NCBI RefSeq assembly: GCF_910592395.1
Contig: NC_088312.1
Span: 5,334,001 to 5,398,000 of the forward strand
Source: Lineus longissimus
Lineage: Eukaryota; Nemertea; Pilidiophora; Heteronemertea; Lineidae
DNA length: 64,000 nucleotides
Reading direction: 5' to 3'
The notes beneath the pieces are model-generated. The model was not told the origin of the DNA. It worked only from the letters and a program-made list of their open reading frames with translations, and ran no database searches. Within the stretch, counting starts at the first letter, position 1. The number at the start of each line of letters is the position of its first letter. This document shows positions 11,651-25,405 of the stretch, in pieces. The translations under genes were made by a program, and so were the position numbers.

Positions 11651-14600
11651 TTAAGAAGGGCAGGGATATGTTTTGTTCCCCGTTTTGTTCCTTCGCGTCT
11701 AGTTTTTGACAGAAAACACGGCTTTTGTCATCGTGGATGCACTTTCTTGTGGATTACTCATTCGCCATTTCTAAAAACTGAATCACATCTTATGCTAATC
11801 AGAAGAAATATGAAGCTGGCTTCTTGAATATTAAAATTTCAGCGATATAAAGATTTTGAATGAGTGGGGGAAATGCTATCAATGTGGTTTTGAAAATTAT
11901 TTTGGGAATAACGTATTCTCACAAAACCGAGGTGCACCTGAATCTTATCTTGACTATTTAAATTTTCGTTGAATTTGAAATCCTTAAAATTTTGCTAATT
12001 AGGATATCAATCAACTCATTATTAGGAATGCACTGTATCTGTTCATGAAGTTTTAGTAGCGGGTACAACAAAATATCAATTTGGTAAGTTAACCCCTTAC
12101 GGTTGATGACGGTGATGACGGTGACGTATTCATAAGACACCAAAGTTAACAGCAACGTCCCACTCAATTACGTTATCGGGGTATCATTCTAATACTTACT
12201 TGCATGATGAATTCTGTTGATGTTTGTCTCTTATTTAGGGTACATTTGCATATGTGATTGAAAGGAAATCATCACATACTGGGTATCCCTAAAGGTGAAA
12301 TATGATAGAACTTTTCTTTTTCTTCTTTATTTATCACTTTGACTTCTTTATTTATCATTTTGACTTTTTCCCTTTTCAATTATGTCACTGTTGATTTTTT
12401 TCCTAAACATTTTTAGATCGTGCCGAGTAATATTTCACCCGTGCTTGATACAGAAATATATCTGTAACACACCGGCTAATAATAAAATCCGAAAATTGAT
12501 TAGTTCGGCTATCGGCTCGCATATCAAACTGAACTCCACGAGTTCTCTGGGGCGATCGAACCATCTTGCGTAATCCTTTTTCCGAGATCAACCGTTTTAA
12601 TAGAATTTAGGATTTTTTCATTCAGTTCTATTTGCCCTGGGTCACTTTCCGTGTCAAATGTGTCCAACATTGTCACAAAGAAGCTCCATGTTTAAGATAT
12701 TCAATTCATAATTGAAGAAAACAGATGGAGATGTACAGACGAGTTCAGTTGGTATCAATAGAAGTTGGATAATGTTCTATGAATATAGCTTACAGCATTG
12801 TAAATTTTAATCAAAATCCAAGCCGTTCGTTTTAAGTACCTTTACATTCCTCCGGGCACGGCAGGTTTTTTTCCTAATTGACGAATCAAACTAAAAAGAG
12901 ATCGTGGCATTGAAGTATGAATGTTCAGTTCCGGTTTGGTATGTATGGGAAATGGGACGAGTATAATGGAGGTTTGGTCCATTGGTCACGCATCCTAACA
13001 TTAACTCAAGGAGCAAATTAGCTGTTGTTAACTTAAGTTGAATTTCCTGAAGGGTCACACCATTAATTTACCATTTATATCACTTCTTTTTCAAAGGCCA
13101 AAAGAAAATTGCTATTTTTACTTTCCTTGTACACATTTTAGACGCCAGGAAGAAATTATTTTATCTTATTTTTTTCTGAAAAGTTGATTACTAATACAGG
13201 AACTAGATGCCATCGCTAGAAACATTTTAACTTTTCCTTCGGTTTTTCTCATCAGCCAATTAGTCTAAAAGTTTGTTTTGTAGCTGAAAACCTACTTTTA
13301 GAAAAGGAAAATTTAATAATCCTGTACACTTTTGCTTAATTGCAATATCGAAGTAGCCTTTCTTAGAAAGGTGCTCTGAGGACGATAATCAGTTATGTTT
13401 AGTAATGACCATAGTCTAATTTCAACGATCGGAGACCGTTTCTGAGAATTCGTACTTAATTCATACAGTATATCATGTACATGATCGTTTGGTGCCATTC
13501 AACAACGTTCAAATTCGATGGACAAAGCGTTGGCGATACCAAAGTTTTATTCATGGCCTATGGCCTGGTCTTAGATCTTTTCCTAAGTTCTAGAGTATAA
13601 TATAGGTATTTCGGTAGTCTTACAACTTTTATTTCGGTTGAATTTAGAAATATTTCCATTTAAACTCTTTTGTTCTCGTCATTCAAAACAAAAGAATAGG
13701 AGTCAAATTTAAATTTACAAGATATTTAAATTATAATATATCAAGGTGGCCAACTGTTACCTTGTTGCCTAGTTTTTCTTCGTATGCCGAATCGACAAAT
13801 CTCCACCGACAAAAGAGAATTCTCCCTGAAACAGTTAACCATAGCATAACAGAGTAGCTCCCGTCCTTGCTGTACATTACAGCCATGTCCAATGACCTTG
13901 TACAACACAGTAGCAATGCAGGGTATCAATACAACATCCGATGAAGGTTGAGAACTATACAAATGCTCACATAATCCCCTTTGGCAATTTAATGTTTGAA
14001 TATTTTAATTCAGACGTGTTCGTTCAAAGATCTTTGAATTCGTTCAAATATTCTAGTTAAGATTGAGAACGAATTTTTACAAATAAAGAGGGATACAATT
14101 ATTTGAATGTTTTATAACGTATATAAATGAAAAATAAATCTCTTTCAAATTATGCATTTAACCACTTAAATAATAATTGAAAAGGTAGAGATATTTAATG
14201 AAATGCTAACCCCAAATCTAAAATTTAGATGCTCCGTGTATTAAACTTGATGACTTTGCTAAGCCAAAATGACAAACGGTACAAAATCACTCACACAAAG
14301 TAGTCAAGAAAGGCGTTTAGCCAGTAGAAAATCGTACAGATTTTGAAAAAACTAACAGCTAATTTATTCGCGAACGATAATACGAAAGCTGCATCAATAG
14401 CGTCGCATCAGTCATACCTCAATTTTTAAAACGTTCATATCATAAAATTTGATGTATGGCGTTAACGAACGCGTTCGCTGTGCACTGCCATTCCGAATGA
14501 GATAAGGAATAATTAGGATGGAAGGTTAAAAAACTGGATTCGCCGCGAATCGTCAGAGCTAACATTACGTCACGGAGGCAGGACACGACTCGAAGATGCA

Positions 14601-15674
14601 GATCTACTTATATTCAGGTACGTGGAGATAGTTTTCGTTGCTTTTGGTGTGTTTGTTGGTTAAGACTGCGGAGCCCCTACCCTTACCAGACACTTACCAT
14701 GGACAATCCCTCCCCCTTCTGCCACAATTGTATCCTTAAGCCAATTCCACCAAGGTCACTTGCCGTATCCAAGGTTTCATATTGTTGTAGAACAACATCC
14801 GGGAACTTGTGATGTCGGTCTCCTGGGGGAAGATTATTTTAACCCTTCCGTTTTTAGGAAAAAAATATCGAAATGTTGGGAACTGTGCAACTCCGATACG
14901 TAAAAGCGACAAAGCCGAAAAAACTACCGATCCCTCTTGCTTAATTACCATCACGTCTCAGGTTATACACACGCGTATGCATTCATTAGGCAAATATGTC
15001 ACCCCGTGGGTAGAGGGGTGGGGTCAGGTTGTACGGGTGAAATCTGTGTGTAGAGTTCCTTTAACCCTTTCATTTGAAAACAGAACTTTACAGGAACGGG
15101 GGAACCGGTGTAATTTTTCGATAGAGATTTCGTAATTATTGGGGGGTCTGAGAAGTACCTTTCTCGAAGAACATGTCGAGTTACCAGTACCATAATGTTT
15201 TGAGGCCTCTCAGTTAATTTGAAAATCCTCTGTAGGTCTTTCAAAGACGGCGAAATTACATTGATGGGTGTTTTCGTTCGATTTCACAAAAATCACTCAT
15301 TACATTCCCTTTTTAATTGATTTGGCTCTGGGATGATACCTACCGGTACATCGAAAATTCTCTTATTTTCTAAAAAATTGTATTTCATCCCCTTCCAACT
15401 GTCTCTATTTAAACTTCGTACAATAATTTCGATCAATATTTCGTTTGAACCTATAACCCTTATGAAGGATGTGATTGAGATGTACGGCTGGTCGGTTCAC
15501 TAACGGTAATCTCGTTAACCCTTTCAATAAATTACTCGGAAACGTTCTCAAAATATCGAGTATGTTTGTTCTGTTTTCAATTTTTGAATTATGTCGAAAA
15601 TAATTCCTTTTGTGCATGTACATCTACCGATCCAAAATACGTTTCGACACACTTTGTTGATTATACTGTAGGTT
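11651..15674. other. AT-rich stretch without a recognised gene
   Basis: Long AT-rich non-coding DNA. Small features include a 21-bp duplication at 12322-12363, a GATGACGGT short repeat near 12105-12125, and the 12-bp palindrome CAAAGATCTTTG (about 14025-14040). The longest frame (14809-15135, 108 codons) has no recognisable motif and partly overlaps minus-strand frames. Confidence 0.45.
12322..12363. repeat. 21-bp tandem duplication
   Basis: A 21-bp pyrimidine-rich word (CTTCTTTATTTATCAYTTTGA) occurs twice head to tail, at 12322 and 12343, with one difference. It is a short tandem duplication of likely slippage origin. Confidence 0.8.
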
Positions 15675-15696
15675 GGGGGGGGGGGGGGGGGGGGGG
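15675..15696 (+). repeat. Poly-G run (22 G)
   Basis: An uninterrupted run of 22 G on the plus strand. Such runs can form G-quadruplexes and are prone to length change and sequencing error, so the exact length may be unreliable. Confidence 0.9.
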
Positions 15697-18411
15697 TGTC
15701 AACCGAACAGCCCTAGTTGTGTTGGACGTTTGTCCAAATTGGCAAGTATTGTGATAAAGTCACTTGATGTTCTTTTGTACATCTTTCTGCTATGAATCCC
15801 ATTCATCATATTTATCATATGATACAAGTGGTCATTGTCAAATGGATGAATGTGTGGTGTACATTGTATTCACTGAGAGGCGATCTTTTTATGTATGAAA
15901 TGCTACTACATGTAACATCTTCAAGGTATCACCTTTAGTTTCTGCTTTAAATTGTATAGTTTTGTATCAAATCAAAAACTAAAGTAAAGTCAGACCAGCT
16001 TGACATGTTAAGGAGTGATATTTGTCGTGAATGTATGGAGTCATAGTCCTCGTAGTTACATGTTTATTTCAAGAAATTTGCTATCGTCATTTTTGGCGAG
16101 ATAAATAATACTTACCATAGCCGCGGCAATAAATTTGGTAAATTGAACTTTGTTACGAGTAAATCGTACTTGTTTCATTACTTAGGGAAATATATTCGTT
16201 AATCCATTACAACAGAACCACCAATAATATCGCAGGAGAAAATCGTCACATTCTTTCCACTCGATGGAGCACGTTACAGTGATGAGAGTACCAAATGAGC
16301 CAAAAACAAATTATATCGATTCAATAGTTTTTCAGCTGACCTCTCCATAACTTCTGACGGTCAGTAAGAAGCATCTGATTCTAAAAATAGACTAATCCCT
16401 GCCGTATCATAATCTCGAAATACCCTTCACCAAACAGAACGTAAAAACTCTCTTGATTTTTTACCAAGACAAGACATTCCACTCTCCACGTTTCTGGAAA
16501 TTTTGTACTTTTTTATTAGAATGTTCCATCTATCATGTTTTTAGAAGATGCTTCTTTCGAGAATGTTTTTAGTAGTAGATGTGGTTTTTCCCGATGATTT
16601 CCTTTAAATGACGTAACGAAGATTCTTTTTGTTGGTTTGCGAAACGGCTAATTAGGTTAGCGTACCGTTTACTTCTCTGCGTGATGCGCCTTGTGAGATG
16701 GACTTTTTCATCTGTTTTACCTCTTCAGAACAGCTTACGTGCAAGCGCCGAGTCATCGGAAAAATCTTCAGAAAACGTAGGATTGAGTATGTGCAGTTAA
16801 CCCTACCAGCGTTAGGTGATCCGAGTTTGAATCACGTTCTGACGATGACAAATGTGGTATCTGGAGGCATCCTCAAATTGTTCAGTCGCATAAGCAGCTA
16901 GCTCTTAATTAGCAGCATACAGACCTGGCCAAGAGATGGTATAATGAAAAAAGGTCATTGCGATTCATGTCAAATAAGACAAAGTGTGTCTTAGCTACAC
17001 TATGTGTAAAGTCGGCTACACTGACTATTTGTATGTAATTATTACTGATTAGTACTGATTATCTGCAAGTTAGTTATACTGATTATTCCCTGATCTGAGC
17101 TGAAAAGTAATTTCACAGACAGAAAAAAAATTGTCATCTCTGAGAAAATGTATTGACATTGTCAAAGCCTCTGAATCTATAGAAACTGACAACAACAACA
17201 AAATATTTAGTCTAGTACATTACCAAGTAGGTATTGCACTCAAAAGCAAAAGTACCAATCCTCTGAATTAATTGTTATCTGTGGGCATGATTTCCCTCCG
17301 ATTACCAAGCAGTACACGCAACTGTTCGATAATAACGTTCTTAATTTATCCCCACCTTCCAGAGGCAAGACTTGGGAAATACAAAAAAGAACAAGTTATA
17401 ATTATATTCCTTGAAAAGATGAACATCCAAATATCATTCGCGGCTGGGTGACAGAAGTCACCCCATCCCCATAGAGAGTTAGTGAACCACTCTGATGCCC
17501 ATTGAATCTCAGAGCGGATTACATCAGCAGCAAATGCAACATATTTCAGTATTCCGTTAACGCTTGAGAGGGTTTGGTGTGTGGCGTTAAGATTGGAGAA
17601 GATTCACCTGTGAATGTTATATAAAATATCATTTCCTTCCCATTCCTGTTGATATTGATTGATTTTCCCCCAAATTGACTGCGGCTGTTAGTTAACAACC
17701 AAGCATGCATTGGCAATGTTATGGATCGTGTATGGTAGGCCTGTCAGGGCTTCCGTAGGTTGATTCCTAGTTGACATGAAACCAGCCCCCGGGCAGACCT
17801 CATAACCTCCGTCTGTAGTTTTTGCCATTGAAAGTTTAGCTGCAGGGTACGTTGCAAATTCGTTAAATCTTCTCTACGGTAGGGTGTGCTTGCTGAAAGA
17901 AGAAGCAGCCATGTCGATTTGAGATGTGCTGCGCGCGTTAAGAACTCAACTTCGACGACCTTGAAACTGGTTTAATTCGATTAACCAGAATCCCCTTCCT
18001 ACCTCCAACTGCATAGCTGCGGGGTAATGTAGTTAAAAACGACCTCGGCGTAAAGGCTCAACTGTATTGGTGGAATGAAAATGTACAGCAACATTTTAAT
18101 TAAAATGTTTATCAGCAAACATGGCAAGCAGGTTGCTGATGCTGGTGATCATTTAATTGTGTACATGTCAGACGAAGATACTAGTCTCGAGGAAGATGAA
18201 TTGAGTAATCAAATTAAAAGGATAATCCATACACTACTGAAACATCTATCTTAAACCTTAAAACATGAGCCGAGACTTGTTTCCAAGGTACAAAACACAT
18301 ATTTCCTGCTAAATGGGCATGTGTTTTTCAATCGAATCACCCTGAAATATTGACCTCCGTTTGGAAATTTTGCCACTGCAAGGCGTGGATCCTGTTGTTC
18401 AAAACAAGTTA
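15697..18411. other. AT-rich stretch without a recognised gene
   Basis: No gene was recognised. Short repeats of TACTGATTA occur around 17041-17085. A 67-codon frame (16698-16901) has no motif. The rest reads as intron or intergenic DNA. Confidence 0.45.
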
Positions 18412-18500
18412 ACTGTGGTCACTAACTTGGCGTTAACTTAAACTTGGTGTTAGGTCTACTGCAGGAGATAACGAAGAGTTTAAGTTTAGTGACTTAACCT
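18412..18500. repeat. Degenerate inverted repeat
   Basis: The left side (GTCACTAA, then GTTAACTTAAACTT) is matched on the right by AAGTTTAAGTTT-like and TTAGTGAC words in inverted orientation, but the order and spacing are imperfect. This could be an eroded palindrome or a chance assembly of TTAA words. Confidence 0.3.
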
Positions 18501-21500
18501 GCTCTGAAGAACGAGCCCACATATACTAACCTTTCGACGGACCTGCGCATAAATGTTTTTCTGTGATGAAAAGGTTGCGTTTTGTTATTGCTGAACTAAC
18601 ATTTGCCATCGAATTTCCCAATTTGTTGGGTACCAGTAGCAAACTCAAAGATATCCTCCAGAAAACTCGTTGGACTCAAATATCATGCAACCGGTTTGTG
18701 CCCTCCAAACCGTGTCCTCGTGATGCATCTTTTCCAATCACAGTCATCCATTTTCGTTCGAAGCCGTTACTTCGTCTCAGAATCCTGATTCGCATTCTAG
18801 ATCATGATTACGTTATCCGTATACTTTGAAATAGCTCAAGAATCAAGATGTAACGAAATTATGTACTAATGGTACTTGAAAAATACATTTATGACTACTT
18901 CAACTGCAATCGGACAAATATACAGCTCTTGATTTCTCATTGATTTGAATATCCAACAGAGAATACATTTGCTATTTTATTAACTGGTCACCAAAGACTT
19001 TCTGAAGAAAATAACTTGACTTTAGAAAGAACTTTTAATCAAGAAAGAATGTTTGGAATGCGTTGATTAATAACTGTTGCATGATAAATGAAATATTTCA
19101 GAATCTCATAAAATAGTGAAGTTTATATTTGTCTTAAAAATCAACCCGTTAACGATCAAGCTAGGATGAAACTAGTAGAAGTCAAGTAAAAAAAAAGGAA
19201 TAGAAAACTTGATATTTTCAAACAAAATATCGACATTTTCAACTTGATAAACTGTTCAGTACATTTCGTTCTTCGTATACTCCGAGAGAGTTATAACAAA
19301 GGCTACTGTTCTAATGCAGCTAATCCAAACACAGACACCATACAACACTAAAAGCAATAAAAAAACAACGAAGTAAAAGAAGCGAACAAAGTCACGGATT
19401 AGATTTTTGTTTCATTTTTATTTCACAAAAGTCTTTACAGTAAATTCGAGCCTGGTGAATCTGATACCACTGCCAATGTGCCATTTGATGGCGGATTATC
19501 TTATTCTTTCTGCTACCCTCAAAGCCTTGCTGTTGTCACCTAATGAAGAACACGATGAAAACCAAACCAACAAGGTAAATCCTTGTGATACTTCCTCCCA
19601 CCAGCTGAAGCATACTCCAGCACAATGAGAAACCTAATCATAACTCGCATATTAAAATTTCCTATTATTCTGATTCAATGGCATCATTTGCAAGAGGAAT
19701 GAATTAGGAAGTCCATTCTAAGTTGGTGCGCTTGGCGTGCATTTGGTGTGCAGTGCTCATAGAGTATCGGGATCATATTAGATGCATTGGGGCCCTCAAT
19801 GTAGACCATCCTTAGGATCTAATGCATAGGGGTTCTGCACAGTCATGTACACATCGTGTACAAACGAAATTTCCGAGGAGGTGGTGTTACAAAGCCAAAA
19901 TCTTTAGGTATAGAATAATGGAAGAAGGCATGATTTCAAAATGATGAATATCCAGCGTTTATTATCAACTTGTTTAATTCGTGTATCTATATTATTCTGT
20001 TTAAATTGACAGATAAGATTTTCTACTCTACACAAAATCACACGTGTATGTACCTCTTTCTTTTAAACAATACTCGAAGGTTTCTTTTGAATAACAAAAT
20101 ATAATGCTGAAATGATTTCATGCTCTTCGCTGAAGGCTCTCTGAGTTGAAAATGTAGTTCCACTAGTTTTTTCTAAGTTTTGTTTCGTAACTTATTAAGT
20201 AACGTTTTGAATGTAGAAATTGAAAGTCACAAAACATACGAGGCTTATTTTTATTTTGAATGTAAAAACACTGGTAATGGTACATGTAGTTTGAATCATA
20301 TTTAAATACTTTACATGTCGTATCAGTTGTTTGAATTATAAGAGTCAACGGCGAATCCCCATTTGTAACATTCCTTGATTGACTAAGACACTTTTGAGAT
20401 TGCGTCATGAAAAATTTAAAAAACGCCCATGGCTAAATGATGTTTCTGCGATTTTAAAGTGAAATTGATGTTTGGAATAATTCAGAAGGCATGGAAGGGT
20501 ATTCCATTACACAACATGGTTGGTCGCTGCCTTCAAGCAAAACGAATAGAGAATATTCCTTTTCGCATGTAGTTAATTTTTCAAAGAAAAGTTTCGAGTT
20601 AACGAACGTGAAAGTTTTGTTTTGTGATATATGTTATAGGGCTTTCAACTTCCATTGAACCTTTATTACATATCTTATCATATTTCTTTTGCATCGATGT
20701 CGTTATTGAAAGAAGCAAAATGTTCCAGTTGCTATCACTGACATAACAAGAATATGTTTCAGACAATTATTTGATGAGAAATAGTCTTTTTCTATCGATA
20801 TTAGTAGGCCTACGTTTTATAATGTTACAAACGACTGGCTATAACAGTGGCTGATCACAGTATGACATACTATGTAACAAAAAGTATAAAAAGGTATGGA
20901 CAACCGTTGCCATGGTTTATGTAATGTCGAGGCATGTCATCAGAAAATAGCATCATTGTACAAAAACAATAGAAAAATACTGTTTTTTCGCAATGTTGTC
21001 CATGGTGTGAGGTTCGTTCAGATCAGTCAAATAACAAAGAAATTGATATGGTCCCTTCTTCTTACTAAGACGAGTGAAGGTAATAATATTGCTTTGGTGA
21101 TTTGGGATTGAAACAAGGATACCACAGCATGAAAACTACATTCTGATCTTTAAAAAGAATCATTCACAATAAAATTAACAGCTTGTATAGAAAAAGGGAA
21201 CATTTCAGTGTGAAAAACTGTTTAATAGAAAATTTATTATTTCAAAACTGCCCAATACAACAAACTATTGAAAACGAACCATTTCAGTATGAAAGACCAC
21301 ATCTTGCAATAACTGTTAAGCAATTCAGCACGGAAAATCATTTCAATGTCACAGACAAATGATCATATGATACTTTTATTGTCCATTTTACATATGCTCA
21401 GCAATCATCTCCACCACAAAATGAATGTTTCGGATTTCAAACAAGGCATATAGCATCCGTTTATTTCATATAGCTACTTAAACAAAATTGAAAGTAATGG

Positions 21501-24451
21501 CTGTAATATCAATATACAATTGTGTGTTCAGTAATAACTCAACCATAGCAATAATCACACAGTTTTTCATAACCTGAGGCGTTCTCAGTTAGATATACAA
21601 TACACCCACTAGTAATAGACTCTGATGAATTGCTGGTAATTTTTTGACAATGGCTCTAAAATGGGGTCCAGCAATTTCGTTTCTAATACAGCCGTAATTT
21701 TATAATTTTTATGACGATATTTCCCGGGGTCACCATAAAGTAGAAGTGTGCAGTTTCCATGACTACGAGAAGCAGCATCTCACCAGGGATTGTTTGTCAG
21801 ATCAACAGGGTTCATCATTCCTTGTTGTACCAGGTTATCTTAGTTAAAAGGGTAGTAGAGATGGAAATCACAAAATGAACCTCTGGTATCAAAATAATTA
21901 ATCATAATCCGGCAAATTGGAAAGATGGCCAAACGAACCATATGTGAGTCATTTATTATGTATATATCTAAACAAGATTGAAATCCATCTCGATTTAATT
22001 TGGTTAGTTTGATGTCAAGGGAAAGTGGACTTGTGATTAATCATGCCAAGTTCTACTCACTATCATTTAAATGTCAACTTAAGTGAGACGTATTACAGCC
22101 AAATAGAAGTATCAAGTGTTTTATTTCATATTAAAAGCAACATCATGGCCTCTGTTAATCTTAATTTTAAAACATAACGAAACAAGATTATACAAATTAA
22201 TAAAGTTATAGTTATGACGATAATCTGTGCATGTGGAAGTAATACTTTCTAGACAAATCCAAAATGCTAGTAATTTGCACATTAAACTTTTTTCAAGATG
22301 CCCGTGCATCCCTCTTAGTTCTAACTGGAAGTCTTAACTGTTGTAACCGACTATTGTAGACAGATTTTGAAGAACAATAGTGCAATTAGTTCCAATACAC
22401 TAGAAAAAGCAACGAACATCTTCATGGAGATTTTCCATGGTAAGTTATTTTGATTTCAGTATTAAATTCAGTATGATATCAAAATTCATATTCATATTCT
22501 AATAATTGAACTTACAAATATTGGTCCTTGGTGGAATGCAAATAGTTATTTGTCAGATCATAAAATAACCCATAGAAAGTAACAAAATGTTTGATCTTTT
22601 GTTGAGCTATTTAAGCGCAGCTTTCGTTTGATTGCAAACCCTTGTTGCCAATATTGCTAACTTCTGTTTGTTATGCGGGCTGTGTTTCTATTGGTTGACA
22701 TGGTTACATGGACAGCATACAAGGTCACATGTAAGTGGCTTCTTCTTACCCTCTCTCTATGCTTTGATAAGACAATCATCAACTCTTCATAGGTTACCAT
22801 GGTTATGCGGAGACAATTATTGCAGAATTTGTCGTCTTGAGATTTTTTCTTTGGCTCTTTAGACGCAATAGGCCTTCTATATGAGGTATAATATTACATT
22901 TTTTATATAGAGGTTCACCTTATCTTCATCACCGACTCCAAATCTTGCCCTTTGTTATGCTGTAACGTGCGATTATTATAAAAAATGTGTTCCCTTTGAA
23001 ACTTCCGTTTCTCGTCAGCATTTCAGGTATTGTGTTGGATAATACCCTGAACATAATAATGTCGTTTTTGCTCGATGAAGAAGCATTATCATGTTATGGA
23101 AAAGGCTGATTGGTCCATATGAAAATTATTCTTTCCCAGGGTCAAAGTGGTCGGAATGTTTAGCCTTCCTTTTGATTAATTCCTTCTTTTTAATGAGAGT
23201 AACCAATACATTGAACTCAGGTGTGACTCAAAAGGTCAATCCTAAAAGAAGCGATACCTATTTGAGGGTATGAATTATGAAATCGTCCTAACCAAGCAAT
23301 GATCGCACAGGGACACTGAAACCATCCCTGACTGAATAAAGTTAGTGTTGTAAAAAAAACTAAAAGTACAAATGGAAGAGTATATGAACTTTTTGAGATT
23401 TAAAGCCTTTGGTTATGTTACACTTTTGATACAAAACCACTAAAGGTTTCCGAAGTATCGATCTTTCTGCAATTTTACTTTCAACTCGGATTTCGCTCTG
23501 GTTAACTTTGTCGAGGTTAGATAATATCCTTTTAGTTTTAAATCCCACATACCATCGAGCTCCAGGGCACAGACTTAATTTACAAAGTTATCAACTTCGT
23601 TGATATATATGCACGGTATTTTTCTTTGAAACGTTCCGCGCGTATACAATGGTGCATTCGCTTTACTCTTAATGCTAAAATCTAACAAATCCCCTGAAAG
23701 TCGTATTTGCTACTTTGCTAGCAAATCTGTGGTTTTTATTGACTACATTAAGCCACACCATGCCGGTATTCCCATGGTGCTACCTCAGTCCTCCGCACAT
23801 TCTCCTATCAGATGCTGTCACTCTGACCAACATCAAAGCATGCACAGGACATACAGCAAAATCAAAAAAACAATGCATCCTCCGCTTCGGGTTGCTTTAT
23901 GTTAATTTTCGTACATTGCGTCGCCAGAAGCGCAAAGCAATGCCTTCCGCATTCCAAATCAGCTAAAAATGACGTATTTGCCATATCAAATTTAATATCT
24001 GTGAAAGGAACTCTAAGAAGTATACAGATACGCCTTTGTGTGTTTAAAAAGTGAGATTTTATATCCACGTATTAAGATTCTGCGCAGTATTTCCGGTGGT
24101 ATCTTGACATATTTTTTTAATCTTCTTCCAGTATGGTGCGTAGGAAGTGTGAATTGTAAAAAATGCAATTTTCCGGTGTAGATGATTCGGTGTTTGTTCT
24201 TCTCCTTTTTGTGGCGAGGTAATGGAAGGGATGGTTGTATGTCTTCAGGGGTATCTGGTGCTGGTACTGAGAGGAAAAGAAGTCATCGAAAGAAATTGCT
24301 AATAGAATTTTGGGCGATGCGTGATTATTTCTATGTTGGAAGAATGGCAGCCTTATAATTCGCATGAGAAAAAAATTTTAAAGAAAAAAGTTTCGTTGTA
24401 TTACCTCTGTTGACCTTACTGATACAGCAGGGGCAGAGCTACTATATACGG
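18501..24451. other. Long AT-rich stretch without a recognised gene
   Basis: Non-coding AT-rich DNA. A plus-strand donor-like word (CCATG|GTAAGTTA, about 22437) has no convincing open exon before it. Degenerate copies of a TTTCAGTRTGAAA-type motif occur between 21200 and 21350. TACATGTA occurs at 20281-20288. X-box-like words with a weak right half occur at 20906 (GTTGCCATGG) and 22792 (GTTACCATGG). No ORF has a recognisable domain. Confidence 0.45.
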
Positions 24452-24516
24452 CGGCTGGGAAAGGACATCATGCAATTTTATTTTTTCAAAATAATCTCGG
24501 AATTCCGACTTTTTAC
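24452..24516 (+). repeat. Solo arm of the fold-back repeat
   Basis: This segment starts GCGGCTGGGAAAGGACATCA and runs through the AATCTCGGAATTCCGAC motif. It matches the left arm of the fold-back element at 24612-24825 almost base for base, then diverges abruptly after TTTTTA. It is either a solo arm left by a rearrangement or a neighbouring truncated copy. Confidence 0.8.
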
Positions 24517-24611
24517 GACGTCCTGCACGTCTTGTCTGTGGCTACGCCGTCAACACACACATTTTCATTCAACTTCCCTTTTCACATTTCGCGCCAATTA
24601 AACCATGGTAA

Positions 24612-24825
24612 GTACTACGGTGGCTGGGAAAGGACATCACGCAATTTTATTTTTTTAAATAATCTCGGAATTCCGACTTTTTATCACTGAATTCCTACTT
24701 TTATTTGGAAAAAATGAAATTGCATTATGAGATAAAAAGTCGGAACTCCGAGATAAAAACTCGGAATTCCGAGATTATTTAAAAAAAATAAGATTGCATG
24801 ATGTCCTTTCCCAGCCAAGTAGTAC
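24612..24825. mobile_element. Fold-back (long inverted repeat) element, MITE-like
   Basis: A 214-bp palindromic element. The left arm (24621-24685) and right arm (24731-24817) are inverted copies sharing GGCTGGGAAAGGACATCA, a T/A-rich spacer and the EcoRI-site palindrome TCGGAATTCCGA. Pairing extends outwards to GTACTAC (24612-24618) and GTAGTAC (24819-24825). The right arm contains an extra internal 21-bp duplication (GATAAAAAGTCGGAACTCCGA followed by a close copy). There is no coding capacity. Structure and size fit a non-autonomous fold-back element or MITE. No clear target-site duplication can be read, because the outer ends are only approximate. Confidence 0.7.
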
Positions 24826-25238
24826 CACAGATATTAAGCCATCAAGTGAAGCTTTAGTATTATGTCGAATTAACATTTTACCATAATCAACATGTCTAAG
24901 AGAGATATTGATGGGGGTTATCAACTAAAATACAAAATCGGAAATAATAGAACCAAATTTAGCATAAAGCTCAGTCTATCCATCACTTTTACTCTTAATG
25001 GCAACCCGTAATTGTTTTTCTTCATAATTGCTGTAAATTTTGTCAAGGGCGCAATCTGTAAAACCACCATTATCATCTTAAAAGTGCTATAATTGTCATT
25101 AGTGTCGTTTATATTAATGACTATGCTTTAACGGTGACTTTGGTGTAAATCCTGCGATTTTAAACAACACGCATTCTAAAGATGATTTAGGATTAGTGAT
25201 GTAGTATGCAGTTATTAAAGACATCATACAAGTGTAAG
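24826..25238. other. AT-rich stretch without a recognised gene
   Basis: Nothing was recognised beyond AT-rich non-coding sequence. Confidence 0.45.
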
Positions 25239-25405
25239 AGTTTTGTGAGCAAAGCAGAACTGGGAATATGTGATTTAAACAGATGACATGTTGATGTACC
25301 AGTTTTTGAGCAAAGCACAGGTTGAAACAGATATAGTTTAGATGTAGGCCTACTAGTTCTTCGAGCAAAACACAACCAGTACGAATATAACTAAAACAGA
25401 TAACT
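25239..25405. repeat. Degenerate tandem repeat, three ~55-62-bp copies
   Basis: The word AGTTTTTGAGCAAAGCACA recurs in diverged form at 25239, 25301 and 25355. Each copy is followed by an AAACAGAT-type word. Spacings are 62 and 54 bp. The copies are strongly diverged, so this is an old tandem repeat. Confidence 0.55.
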
